From Flavobacterium ovatum (GTDB lineage Bacteria > Bacteroidota > Bacteroidia > Flavobacteriales > Flavobacteriaceae), in the NCBI RefSeq assembly GCF_040703125.1, contig NZ_CP160035.1, positions 1,612,001 through 1,676,000 of the forward strand: a stretch of 64,000 bases of DNA, written 5' to 3'. Made by a program: the position numbers and the translations under genes. Of this stretch, positions 8,295 through 17,036 are shown one piece after another. Numbering within the stretch: the first letter of the stretch is position 1; the number at the start of each line of letters is the position of its first letter. Below the pieces are notes generated by a model. That model was given only the letters and a program-made list of their open reading frames with translations, did not search any database and was not told the origin of the DNA.

Positions 8295-11200
8295 TCACTG
8301 TAAATCTAATTCAGGTAATTGTATAATTATTTTAGTTCCTTTTCCAAGTTTGCTTTCTAATTTAACAATACCGGAATTCCTTTCAATAAATGTTTTAACA
8401 ATATAAAGTCCTAAACCGGTACCTTGAATTCCATTAGTATTACTCGCTCTAAAAAAAGTATTAAAAAGTTTTGGTTGATCGTTTTCAGGGATACCAATAC
8501 CAAAATCTATTATTTCAATCTTAATTATAGATTCATAATTGATTATTTTCATTATTACATCCCCACAATTTTCAGAATATTTAAAGGCGTTGTTTAGAAT
8601 ATTGAAAATGGCATATTCTATTAAATTTTTGTCGGCAAAAATTAAAAACTCTTTTCCTTCTATTTGTACTTCTACTTTACGATTGTCTTTGTTGTTACTA
8701 AAAGTCGTTTGAATAATGTTAAGACAAAGATCTTTTAAATCAAACTTTTCTGGTTTGAAGTTAGTTTTCTTAGAGTCATCCTTAGATATGATTAAAACAG
8801 CGTTCATCAATTCAACAATTCTATCAATCTCATCTGTAATTCGGTTGATGTGTTTTCTTAAATTATTACTATTGTCATAGTGTTGTTTTTCTATGTACAT
8901 GCCAATTAATTCCGCACTTGTCCGTATGGTTGTCATGGGGGTTCGGAACTCGTGAGATATAGTAGAGACTAAATTTGTACGTAATTCATTTAATTCGCGT
9001 TCTTGTCTAAGTGTTTTTTCAATTACAAATTCTGCTTTTTTTCTTATGGAAATATCTCTTGTGTTAGTTTGAATTTTTACAGGTATTTCATTTTTAAAAA
9101 CAATTTTAGCAATAGTTTCTACCCAGATATATTTATTCTCTGAATTTAAATAACGGTACTGAATAGGGGTAATTATATTTGTTGAATTAAGTTTGTATAA
9201 ATGATTTGTTATCACTTCAATGTCTTCTGGGTGAGCAAAGTCCATTGGTGTTTTACCAACCATTTCTTCTGGTGTAAACCCTATTAAATTTTTAACAGAA
9301 GGAGACACATACTGAAAAGTCAGATTCAGTTCATGTAAACAGACTAAATCGATTGTATTGTCTGCTAAAAGACGATATAAATTTTTAGCTTCATTAAGCT
9401 GAATGTTTCTGTTTCGGTTGTTTTCTTCTACTAAATCTTTGTTTTCTTTTTCAACTTTTTTTCTTTCAGTGATGTCTATGATTTGTGCGATAAAATATTT
9501 AATTTCTCCATTAATATCTCTTACGGTCGAAACGGATAGATTTGTCCAAATAATACTCTTGTTTTTATTAATATATCTTTTTTCTATTTGATAAAATGGT
9601 ATTTCATTAGCTACTAATCTGCTTTTATTAAATAATTCATTCCTTAAATCATGGGCGTGAGTTATATCCATGAATGTTAGGGACTTTAACTCGTCTTTAT
9701 GATAACCTAATATATTGCATAAGTGTTTGTTAGCGTCAATCCAATAACCATCATTATTTACTATTCCTATACCAATTGATGAATATTCAAAAGCACCTTT
9801 GAATTTTTCTTCACTGCTTAGTAATTCGTCTTTTAGTTTTTTCTCAAGAGTTATATCGGTCAAAGACCCTATCATGCGTGTTGCTTTGCCATTTTTATCT
9901 CGTATGATATAGGCTTTATTTTTTACATAGGAATAGTAGCCGTCTGATTTTAAATAGCGGTATTCTTGATTCCATTTTTTGATTGTTTTATCACGTAATA
10001 TTAAATCTAATTTTTTGTTAACTTTTTCAACATCATCGGGGTGAATGTAACTATCACATTCAGCAGCAGGTATGATATTGTCTTTATTTTTAAAATGATG
10101 ACCAAAGTGTTTGGTGAAATTATTGCCCATTATTACGGTACCAGTGATAACATCTAAGTCCCAAATTACGTCAGATGTTGCTTTGGTAACATGTTTAAAA
10201 CGTTCATTACTAACTTTTAATTTTTCTTCAGTATTTTTTTGCATTGTTATGTCGTTGAAAGAACAAATCACATAAAGAAGTTGGTTTTGATTTCCAAAAA
10301 CAGGAATGGCATCAACTAATAGCCAAACTAAATCTTTTTTTGTGGGTCTATGCACGCCCATAACGACGTTATTGATTGGTTTTAATTGTTTTATAGCTAG
10401 TGGTACTGGATGGTCTTCAGGTTTGAAATTAGTCCCATTTTCATAAATTACTTTCCATGATTCATCAAATGAATTTTTCCCTATAAGCTGGTTTTGGGTA
10501 AGTCCTAACATTTCGCAAGCGGAGATGTTATTGTCTATGATTTCTGAGTTAGGACCTTGTACTAAAATTCCAACAGCCAAATTTTGGATAATACTTTTGG
10601 TAAGTTGTCTGCTTTTTAGAATTTCAGTTTGTATTTTTTTGCTTTCAGTCATGTTTACACTAAAACCAATCATAATATTTAGGCTTCCATCTTTGTTAAA
10701 AATTGGTGTGAATTTTCTATCGTGAAAAGTTACTTTTCCATTTGCATCATATAATTCTTCTTCCCACGACAGTGTTTTTTTACTTTGTAGTGCGGCATTA
10801 AATTTAGTTTGCCTTTCAATGGCAAATTTATTATTTCGATTGGTATGAGTTGCGTATTCAAAATCATCTTTGCCAATGATATAATCGCTTAGTTCTTTGT
10901 TTTTGATTGCAATAGGGTTTATATAGAGGTATTTGTGATTAGAGTCAAATACAGCTACATCAGTTGGCAGACAATTTAATATTGTTTCATATAATTCTTT
11001 TTGAAGTTGAAGTTTATGTTTGCCTTCGATATGTTCCGTTACATCCCTACAGTTGCCTATGTAAAATTGTTGATTGTTTTTTTCTATTAAATGAATTTTT
11101 GTAGAGTGCCAGCGATAGTATCCTTCCTTGTGTAGTATTCTATAAATGATTTCGCTATTAGTTGTTATATTTAGTTTAATCGTACTGATATATTCAAGAC

Positions 11201-11867
11201 ACTTATCAATATCTTCAGGATGAATAAAGTCTGAACTACTTTTGCCAATGATTTCTTCATTTTTATGTCCTAAATACAATCTCCAATTTTTTGATGCAAA
11301 ACTGATAACTCCTTCTAATGTGAGTTCGTAAACAATTTCATTAGAATTTTCTAATAAAGATTTAAATTGTATTCTATTCTCAATTAACTGCGTTTCTAAT
11401 TCATGATTTTTTAGGCTTAAATCTAATATCGATTCTATTTGTGTAACACATTGTTTTACTATTTTTAATTCCTTAGTATTAAGTTCGAGATTTTCTTTAT
11501 TTAGAACGCAAATATTCCCCCATATTAATTTATTGCATGATTTTATGGGGAAACTTGCGCAAAACAAGAAAATTCCTTTGTAATTATTTAATGGATAATC
11601 ATGATTATAATCAGACGAAATTAAAATTTCTTGACTGTTTATAAGTTTTTGAAAATAATCAATTTCATTTAGATTGCTGAAATTTTCTAATCCTTTTTTA
11701 GATACTATAACAACATCTTCTATAGCTTTTATTGAAATGAAGCAGTCGGATATTTCACAAATATCAGATATGTATTCTAGGATAGTATCAAATTCTTTTT
11801 TTAAAGTATGACCTGTTAAAACCGACTGTAAAGAATTTGAATCAGGTATTACTTGTGAAGAATACAT
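8295..11867 (-). CDS. Multi-PAS sensor histidine kinase (1190 aa)
   Basis: Large soluble sensor kinase. A GAF-like domain (about 20-150) is followed by about six PAS domains (about 165-285, 290-410, 415-545, 550-680, 685-805, 830-945), several with the PAC-type ending (RDVTEH, DITMQK, DITLEK, DITERK, RDISIRK). A HisKA domain (ISHEFRTPM near 968) and a HATPase domain (NAFKYS, DFGIGIP, GTGLGLYI) complete it. There are no transmembrane helices or receiver, so phosphate must pass to a separate regulator. The nearest are the receiver-AraC protein and the LuxR-type protein. The stacked PAS domains suggest integration of several intracellular cues such as redox, light or ligands, but no cofactor residue can be assigned. 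Confidence 0.92.
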   Translation of the reverse strand: MYSSQVIPDSNSLQSVLTGHTLKKEFDTILEYISDICEISDCFISIKAIEDVVIVSKKGLENFSNLNEIDYFQKLINSQEILISSDYNHDYPLNNYKGIFLFCASFPIKSCNKLIWGNICVLNKENLELNTKELKIVKQCVTQIESILDLSLKNHELETQLIENRIQFKSLLENSNEIVYELTLEGVISFASKNWRLYLGHKNEEIIGKSSSDFIHPEDIDKCLEYISTIKLNITTNSEIIYRILHKEGYYRWHSTKIHLIEKNNQQFYIGNCRDVTEHIEGKHKLQLQKELYETILNCLPTDVAVFDSNHKYLYINPIAIKNKELSDYIIGKDDFEYATHTNRNNKFAIERQTKFNAALQSKKTLSWEEELYDANGKVTFHDRKFTPIFNKDGSLNIMIGFSVNMTESKKIQTEILKSRQLTKSIIQNLAVGILVQGPNSEIIDNNISACEMLGLTQNQLIGKNSFDESWKVIYENGTNFKPEDHPVPLAIKQLKPINNVVMGVHRPTKKDLVWLLVDAIPVFGNQNQLLYVICSFNDITMQKNTEEKLKVSNERFKHVTKATSDVIWDLDVITGTVIMGNNFTKHFGHHFKNKDNIIPAAECDSYIHPDDVEKVNKKLDLILRDKTIKKWNQEYRYLKSDGYYSYVKNKAYIIRDKNGKATRMIGSLTDITLEKKLKDELLSSEEKFKGAFEYSSIGIGIVNNDGYWIDANKHLCNILGYHKDELKSLTFMDITHAHDLRNELFNKSRLVANEIPFYQIEKRYINKNKSIIWTNLSVSTVRDINGEIKYFIAQIIDITERKKVEKENKDLVEENNRNRNIQLNEAKNLYRLLADNTIDLVCLHELNLTFQYVSPSVKNLIGFTPEEMVGKTPMDFAHPEDIEVITNHLYKLNSTNIITPIQYRYLNSENKYIWVETIAKIVFKNEIPVKIQTNTRDISIRKKAEFVIEKTLRQERELNELRTNLVSTISHEFRTPMTTIRTSAELIGMYIEKQHYDNSNNLRKHINRITDEIDRIVELMNAVLIISKDDSKKTNFKPEKFDLKDLCLNIIQTTFSNNKDNRKVEVQIEGKEFLIFADKNLIEYAIFNILNNAFKYSENCGDVIMKIINYESIIKIEIIDFGIGIPENDQPKLFNTFFRASNTNGIQGTGLGLYIVKTFIERNSGIVKLESKLGKGTKIIIQLPELDLQ

Positions 11868-12366
11868 TGTTTTTTGATTTAGGGGGAATAGATTTTAAAT
11901 TACACTTGCAAAGTAGGGTTTTGCTTTTTTTTATAAATATAAAAATAATTTGATAACTATTAGTTTTTATTTTAGAAGTCCTTTAGTAAAAAAACTAATG
12001 TTTTTTTGTTTTTAATAAATTTGATTAAGATCGATGAAATTGTAAATTATAACTTAGTCAAATTAAAGTTTTTTGTTGAATAAGGTGAAGTTTTTTGTTT
12101 TACGTAAAATGAGTTTGTGAGATGTAAAGTGATTAATATAAAGACAGATATGATTGCTAATATTAGAATGATATAAATTAGATATTTATCGCTTTTTTTG
12201 TTACTCTAGTGCTAGTGCAATTTACAAACGGGTGAATTACTTCTTTATTCTTGCCCGCTTTAGTAAATCAATAAAATATAATTTTGATATTCTTTAAAGG
12301 CATCTTTAAAACATTGATGATGTTTAGGTTTACTTGATAATTTTAATTTTTAAAACATGTGGGTAC
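11868..12366. other. AT-rich region upstream of the multi-PAS kinase
   Basis: No intact gene. The kinase promoter should be near 11870-11950. On the reverse strand 12047-12206 is open and would encode a hydrophobic helix (LIYIILILAIISVFILITL) plus a short polar tail ending in TKL. It has no recognisable start codon, so it looks like the tail of a decayed small membrane protein gene. Confidence 0.4.
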
Positions 12367-12549
12367 TTATTTTAAAAGGCGGAACTCTTTTTTAGACGCG
12401 TGTTCATCATCACTGCTGGTTTCGCTCATTAAACAAATATGGATAGGATTCGGCTCAGATCTCAATATGAAATATTTGGAGTGGCTTTTCATTGTAATAT
12501 GAAGATTTTGCTTATCCACGATTGATTCTAGATTTAGGGCAATGCATAC
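12367..12549 (-). pseudogene. Truncated C-terminal gene fragment at the junction (unidentified)
   Basis: Sixty codons are open on the reverse strand, ending at a stop at 12367-12369. The product has normal-looking composition (SKYFILRSEPNPIHI, SETSSDDEHASKKEFRLLK) quite unlike the AT-rich non-coding sequence around it. It has no family I recognise. The frame ends at 12550, just where similarity to the dnaG 3' end begins, so I read it as the tail of a gene cut off when the block was joined to dnaG sequence. Confidence 0.45.
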
Positions 12550-12550
12550 C

Positions 12551-12737
12551 TAAATGGAATAATCTGCTCAATAATTAGAAACTAAACCATTTTAACTCTG
12601 AGAAGATAGGCGGTATTATAGAGAAATTAAAAAACTCCATATCATCTGATGCAGATAATATGGAGTCTATTTCAATAATTGTGGATTATAATACTCTTTC
12701 TAAAAAATTAGGAAGGGTAATGTCTCGTTTTAGTTAG
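12551..12737 (+). pseudogene. Decayed 3' end of dnaG (second copy)
   Basis: This stretch matches dnaG 5411-5606. Shared runs include aaccattttaac, ctccatatcatctgatgcag, ggattataatactct and taatgtctcgttttagttag with the TAG stop. It carries point changes, a small deletion near 12592 and a 12-base in-frame deletion (the TNAF codons of dnaG). Nothing upstream of about 12551 matches dnaG, so it cannot be expressed as a primase. Its stop overlaps the stop of the intact LuxR-type regulator gene, which is the ancestral junction. Confidence 0.88.
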
Positions 12738-13363
12738 ACAATTTCTAGTTTTTTAGCTTTTTCAACTAAATCTACTAGATTAGTAACGTTCAACTTAGTT
12801 AGTAACCTCAATTTGTAAGTACTAATTGTTTTTTCATTCAATCCAAGAATGGTTGCAATTTCGTGGTTCTTTTTACCGCCACTCAAATAACGCAATACTT
12901 CCACCTCACGGTTTGAAAGTTTTCTATATAAACGTTCGCTTTTACTTTGTTTAGCGATTAACGCTAAGTTTTTCTTAACGGTTTCGTTCATAATGATTTT
13001 TCCTTGGTTTACTTTAACAATAGATTGTCCAAGAGTTTCTAGTTTTTCTTTCTTATGAACATATCCAGAAACACCAGCTTTAATTGCGTTTGGCGCATAA
13101 ATTTGTTCGGAAAGATTACTGAAAATAATGATTTTCGTTTTTGGGAAATTCTTTAAAATTGATTTGATTTCGAATATACTAGCAAGACCTTCTAATTCTA
13201 AATCTAGGATAAGAACATCAATTTCCTTAGTAAGGAGAATGTCCCGAATCATCAAAAAGCTACCTACATTGGCAACGATTGAGATATCTGCATGGTCTTT
13301 GAAGTATGATTTTACTCCAAAATGTACTACGGGTAAGCTATCAGCTAAACAAACTTTTATCAT
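12734..13363 (-). CDS. Response regulator, NarL/FixJ (LuxR) type
   Basis: Receiver domain (1-120; phospho-acceptor D54 in LILDLELEG, acidic LADS near the N terminus, a lysine in HKKEK) followed by a LuxR-type helix-turn-helix at about 145-205 (LSNREVEVLRYLSGGKKNHEIA, then KTISTYKLRLLTKL). At 209 residues it is full length. It is a cytoplasmic transcription factor. Its 3' end overlaps the dnaG remnant and a copy of its tail remains beside dnaG at 5603-5660, so it is the original dnaG neighbour and not part of the inserted block. Confidence 0.92.
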   Translation of the reverse strand: MIKVCLADSLPVVHFGVKSYFKDHADISIVANVGSFLMIRDILLTKEIDVLILDLELEGLASIFEIKSILKNFPKTKIIIFSNLSEQIYAPNAIKAGVSGYVHKKEKLETLGQSIVKVNQGKIIMNETVKKNLALIAKQSKSERLYRKLSNREVEVLRYLSGGKKNHEIATILGLNEKTISTYKLRLLTKLNVTNLVDLVEKAKKLEIV

Positions 13364-13489
13364 GGTATTTTATTTATTTGTGGTATTTAATTTATATTAA
13401 TTAGGTATGTATTTATTAATGAGGGTATTAAATAATAAAATAAAGTTAGTTAAAAAAAACAACAATGCAAATTTTTCGGACAAAAAAAA

Positions 13490-14290
13490 TCAGATATTAT
13501 TAATTTCGCATACAGGTATTGGGTTCATTTTATGTTGGTTAGCCTTGTTTAGGCGTTGGTATATATCGAAAACTATTTTTTCTCTTTCTGAGAAATTTGT
13601 AATCGATAGTTCGTTTTCATCAGCTAACATTGCCCATTCTAATTCGTCATAACTAGCGCCAAGTTGTTCTTCGTCTGTTTTTTCATCACCAAATAATCCA
13701 TCTGAAGGTTGTGCGTTGAGAATAGAATCGGGGATTTTTAAATAGGATGCCAGAGCAAATACTTCTGATTTCATCAAATCAGCTATCGGGCTAATATCAA
13801 CCCCGCCATCTCCATATTTAGTGTAAAATCCTACTCCAAAATCTTCTACTTTATTTCCAGTGCCCGCCACGAGTAACCCGTGAACTCCTGCGTGATAGTA
13901 TAACGTAGTCATTCGTAATCTAGCTCTAGTGTTTGCTAGTGTTAATTGTAGTTTTTTATCATCAATGTGAGCAGGAACTTCGTTTTTAAAAGTTTCAAAT
14001 ACAGGAGTTAAATCCGTTTCAATACTTGAAACATTGTTGAATTTAGCTTTAAGCTGTACAATATGTTCTCTACCTCGACTTACATGATCTTTGTGCTGGT
14101 GTATAGGCATTTCAACACATAAAACCTGTAGGCCAGTTTGTGCACATAAGGTTGATGTTAATGCAGAATCTACTCCTCCAGAAATTCCAATTACAAATCC
14201 GTTTACTTTTGCAATATCAGCATATTTTTTTAACCAGTTGACAATGTGAGTATTTACTTTTTCAACTTGTATGGTGTTTTTTTTAGTCAT
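13490..14290 (-). CDS. nadE: NAD synthetase, ammonia-dependent
   Basis: Catalyses the last step of NAD synthesis, amidation of deamido-NAD with ATP. The PP-loop motif SGGVDSAL is near residue 40, and the conserved GTGNKVED and KYGDGGVDISPIADL motifs follow. At 266 residues there is no glutaminase domain, so ammonia is the expected nitrogen donor. nadE next to gldB is the usual flavobacterial arrangement, with the two genes divergent across about 100 bases. Confidence 0.95.
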   Translation of the reverse strand: MTKKNTIQVEKVNTHIVNWLKKYADIAKVNGFVIGISGGVDSALTSTLCAQTGLQVLCVEMPIHQHKDHVSRGREHIVQLKAKFNNVSSIETDLTPVFETFKNEVPAHIDDKKLQLTLANTRARLRMTTLYYHAGVHGLLVAGTGNKVEDFGVGFYTKYGDGGVDISPIADLMKSEVFALASYLKIPDSILNAQPSDGLFGDEKTDEEQLGASYDELEWAMLADENELSITNFSEREKIVFDIYQRLNKANQHKMNPIPVCEINNI

Positions 14291-14391
14291 ATTTGTTTCA
14301 GTTTTAAAAAGCAGGAATATGTATATTTGCTAACTATTGCTAATTAGAATGCAAATAGTAGTTTATTCGTGACAAATTTAAATAAAATAAA

Positions 14392-15348
14392 ATGAAATTA
14401 TGTGTTATTCCGTTTCTTCTGAGCCTCTTTTTGTTTTCTTGCGATAAAAAAACAAAAATAGAGAAGATTGTTGCAGAAATCCCAGTAAATATTAAGGTGG
14501 AGCGTTTCGATAAAGCCTTTTTTGAAACAGCACCTAAAGATTTAGAGAAAGTCAAAAAGGAATATCCTCTATTTTTTCCTGTAGGAAATGATGATTCTGT
14601 TTGGGTAGAAAAAATGGAAAACCCGTTGTGGAGAGAGCTGTATAATGAGGTTGAAAAAAAATATGCTGATTTTGATTCTGAAAAAGAGGATTTGGATCGC
14701 CTATTCAAACATATCAAATATTATTTTCCCCAAACAGTGATCCCAAAAGTGGCTACGGTAATTTCTGAAATGGATTACAATAATAAAGTTATTTATACAG
14801 ATAGCTTGGTTGTGATAGCTTTAGAGTTATATTTAGGGAAAGACCATCGATTTTATGAGTTTCCAAAATATATCAAACAAAATTTTGAAAAAAATCAGAT
14901 GATGCCTGATGTTGTTTCTGAATTTTTTAAATTTAAAGTAAAGCCTAATTTAGAAAAAAGTTTGCTTTCAAAAATGATTTATGCTGGTAAAGAATTGTAT
15001 TTAAAGGATAAATTATTACCTGAAACTAGTGATGCTGATAAAATTGGGTATACTCCAGAACAACTCCTTTGGTGTCAGGAGAACGAGCAATATATGTGGC
15101 AATATTTTATAGAAAAACAATTGCTATACAGTGATGATGTTAAATTAGCATCTCGATTTATAAATCCTGCCCCTTTTTCTAAATTTTATTTAGAAATTGA
15201 CAATGAAAGTCCCGGGAAGGTGGGAGCGTGGTTAGGCTGGCAAATTGTACGCTCCTATATGGATAACAACAGCGCTTCGTTATCAGAAGTTTTTACTATG
15301 AATGCAAAAGAATTATTTGAAAAATCAAAATATAAACCTAAGAAATAA
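14392..15348 (+). CDS. gldB: Gliding motility lipoprotein GldB
   Basis: Lipoprotein required for gliding in Flavobacterium johnsoniae. The 318 residues start with a short signal peptide ending LFLFSC, with lipidation at the cysteine, and continue as a soluble domain with motifs such as FKHIKYYFP, ALELYLGKDHRFY and PGKVGAWLGWQIVRSY. The stop overlaps the start of gldC by one base, so the two are translationally coupled. A TATATTTG box near 14322 is a possible -7 element. Confidence 0.95.
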   Translation: MKLCVIPFLLSLFLFSCDKKTKIEKIVAEIPVNIKVERFDKAFFETAPKDLEKVKKEYPLFFPVGNDDSVWVEKMENPLWRELYNEVEKKYADFDSEKEDLDRLFKHIKYYFPQTVIPKVATVISEMDYNNKVIYTDSLVVIALELYLGKDHRFYEFPKYIKQNFEKNQMMPDVVSEFFKFKVKPNLEKSLLSKMIYAGKELYLKDKLLPETSDADKIGYTPEQLLWCQENEQYMWQYFIEKQLLYSDDVKLASRFINPAPFSKFYLEIDNESPGKVGAWLGWQIVRSYMDNNSASLSEVFTMNAKELFEKSKYKPKK

Positions 15349-15692
15349 TGTCAAATCAAAATAGATCAGAAATAAATTTTCTCGTAGAATTAGACGAAAA
15401 TAAAGTGCCCGAAAAATTAATGTGGTCTGCCAAAGATGGTGGAGTACAATTGGAAGAGGCCAAAGCAATAATGCTTTCTATTTGGGACAGCAAAGCTAAA
15501 GAGAGCATGCGAATTGACTTATGGACTAAAGATATGCCTGTAGATGAAATGAAGGTTTTCTTTCATCAAACCTTAGTAGCAATGTCTGATACCTTTCACC
15601 GTGCTACTGGAGATGAAAAAATGGCAGCAACTATGAAGGATTTCTGTGAGTATTTTGCGGAAAAATTAGAGTTGACCAATAAAGAGGAATAA
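15348..15692 (+). CDS. gldC: Gliding motility protein GldC
   Basis: Small 114-residue protein without a signal peptide, encoded directly after gldB with a TAATG overlap. The sequence closely follows known GldC proteins (WDSKAKESMRIDLWTKDMPVDEMK, FCEYFAEKLEL). In F. johnsoniae loss of GldC lowers but does not abolish gliding. The biochemical role is unknown. No terminator is obvious immediately after it. Confidence 0.95.
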   Translation: MSNQNRSEINFLVELDENKVPEKLMWSAKDGGVQLEEAKAIMLSIWDSKAKESMRIDLWTKDMPVDEMKVFFHQTLVAMSDTFHRATGDEKMAATMKDFCEYFAEKLELTNKEE

Positions 15693-15831
15693 CTTATTCT
15701 AAAATAGCATTAGTTTCTTGAAAAGGGAATATTAAAGAATATTAAAAGTGCAATGAAAGCTGTACTTTTTTGCTTTAAGTTAAGGTGTGTTTTTCTTTAA
15801 GAAGCAGAATGTTTTGTTTTCATAACAAATA

Positions 15832-15900
15832 GTCGTCCTGCTCACTATATCTTTGTGTTTTAATGAAAAACACAAAGGATGCCGCTGTGATCAGGGCTAA
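15832..15900. repeat. Intergenic hairpin repeat, family copy 1
   Basis: Flanks GTCCTGCTCACTATATC and GGATGCCGCTGTGATCAGGG enclose a near-perfect hairpin (ATCTTTGTGTTTT with AAAACACAAAG-GAT). The same general plan (CTGT/CCTGCT left flank, variable hairpin, ATCAGGG/ATCTGGGG right flank) recurs at 34857-35001 and 49429-49524. It resembles widespread flavobacterial intergenic elements and is non-coding. Confidence 0.65.
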
Positions 15901-16420
15901 AAAGAAAATCTCATTTTCATAAGAAAGCCTCGCTAAAGTCCGAATCCTTTCGTATGGTCGTTATAATTGAAGTCAAATTTCTCTAATAAACAAAAGCATA
16001 GTGAGCGTTTTTTTTTTTTTTTTTTTTGAATTTAATTAAACCTTTAAATAAATTAGAGTGCTATTTTTTTAGTTATTTCTAATGTTTTATAAGATTACTG
16101 ATGAAGTCATTTTATTTATAAAGGTTGTTTTTGAGTTAATGTGTTTAGTATATGACATGAAGTATCCAAATGGATTCGTGCGGTAGCCAGGGTACTCTTT
16201 TATCAGGTTGGAATTACTGTAAATCTATTGGTTTATTAGGATGTTTTTGTGAGCTATTTCTCTTTTCGTGGCTAGACAAGTAATTTAAAGATTAAATGGT
16301 GAAAGTCATTTTTATGGTTTGATTTGTGTTTTTACAGTGTAAATATTTTTTTTTAATTGTTTTAAAATATTATTTTGTAACTTGTTGAGATCTAATCTAA
16401 TAATCTAATAATCTAAAATC
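15901..16420. other. Non-coding region upstream of the lipoprotein gene
   Basis: No ORF of note. It contains a run of 20 T at 16008-16027 and otherwise AT-rich sequence. Three ctaataat-type repeats lie just before the ATG at 16421. I see no RNA gene. Confidence 0.5.
16008..16027. repeat. Homopolymer tract of 20 T
   Basis: Twenty consecutive T, the longest homopolymer I noticed in the window. It lies about 395 bases before the lipoprotein gene, too far for simple promoter-spacing control of that gene. Confidence 0.9.
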
Positions 16421-16789
16421 ATGAAAAAATCTAAATTATTTGTACTCGGTGTTGTATTGTTAGCTGTATTAATGGTCTCTTGTCATAAAGACCGAAAAAA
16501 GTTGATTGATACTTGGAAGGTATCTGAAGTTATTGTAAAAACACAGCTTTCAGATTCTTTAAAAAATGATATACTGACCAGAGGTCTATTAACTTTTACG
16601 AAAGACGGACTAGTCGAAGGTCATTTGCAGAGAGATTTTACGGATGGAATTTATATTTTAACTGAAAAAGGTACAAGTTTGACAATTAAGGATCATACTG
16701 GAACGCCGTTTACTTATGAAAGTACGATTACAGACGATAAAATTATATTAGAAGATGATGATTTAAAATTGACGTTGTTGCCTGAATAG
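16421..16789 (+). CDS. Small lipocalin-like lipoprotein (122 aa)
   Basis: Signal peptide with a lipobox (VLMVSC) and lipidation at the cysteine near residue 21. The mature domain has the pattern of short lipocalin-like lipoproteins of Bacteroidota: L-IDTWKVSE near the N terminus, then strands such as LLTFTKDGLVEG and SLTIKD. It probably sits in the outer membrane facing the periplasm or surface. The ligand is unknown. It is followed after about 200 bases by a strong bidirectional terminator shared with ysxC. Confidence 0.75.
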   Translation: MKKSKLFVLGVVLLAVLMVSCHKDRKKLIDTWKVSEVIVKTQLSDSLKNDILTRGLLTFTKDGLVEGHLQRDFTDGIYILTEKGTSLTIKDHTGTPFTYESTITDDKIILEDDDLKLTLLPE

Positions 16790-16985
16790 AGTTGTGGTAG
16801 CTGTTGTTTATCTATGATATGCATCTACTTAGGTTCATTTTGTCAAAGGTACAAGCTCTATTTTAAGTAGGGTATGTTTCTAAAGGGCATAAAATAAATT
16901 TATGGCAAATAGACAGTTTTTGTAAAAAAAAAATAAAAATTTAAATCAAAAGGATATTGTTGTAAAAGAGATTAGTCTACTTTAC

Positions 16986-17029
16986 AAAAAACCCCAAAAA
17001 CATATTAAAAATGTTTTTGGGGTTTTTTG
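16986..17029. terminator. Strong bidirectional terminator
   Basis: AAAAACCCCAAAAACAT and ATGTTTTTGGGGTTTTT are perfectly complementary around a short loop. It lies between the convergent lipoprotein and ysxC genes. Confidence 0.9.
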
Positions 17030-17036
17030 GTATAAT

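Noticed and set aside
12047..12206. Small membrane protein gene on the reverse strand
   Set aside because: The open stretch encodes a good hydrophobic helix but has no plausible start codon. Recorded only as a possible remnant in the description of that region.
5601..12737. Transposon or prophage explanation for the duplicated dnaG end
   Set aside because: No transposase, integrase or terminal inverted repeats are visible, and a 240-base duplicated flank is too long for a target-site duplication.
13407..13652. Forward frame of 81 residues between the LuxR regulator and nadE
   Set aside because: It overlaps the 3' end of nadE on the other strand and has no recognisable product or start context.
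14340..14717. Reverse frame of 125 residues under gldB
   Set aside because: It is a shadow of gldB, which has a clear signal peptide, family match and coupled gldC.
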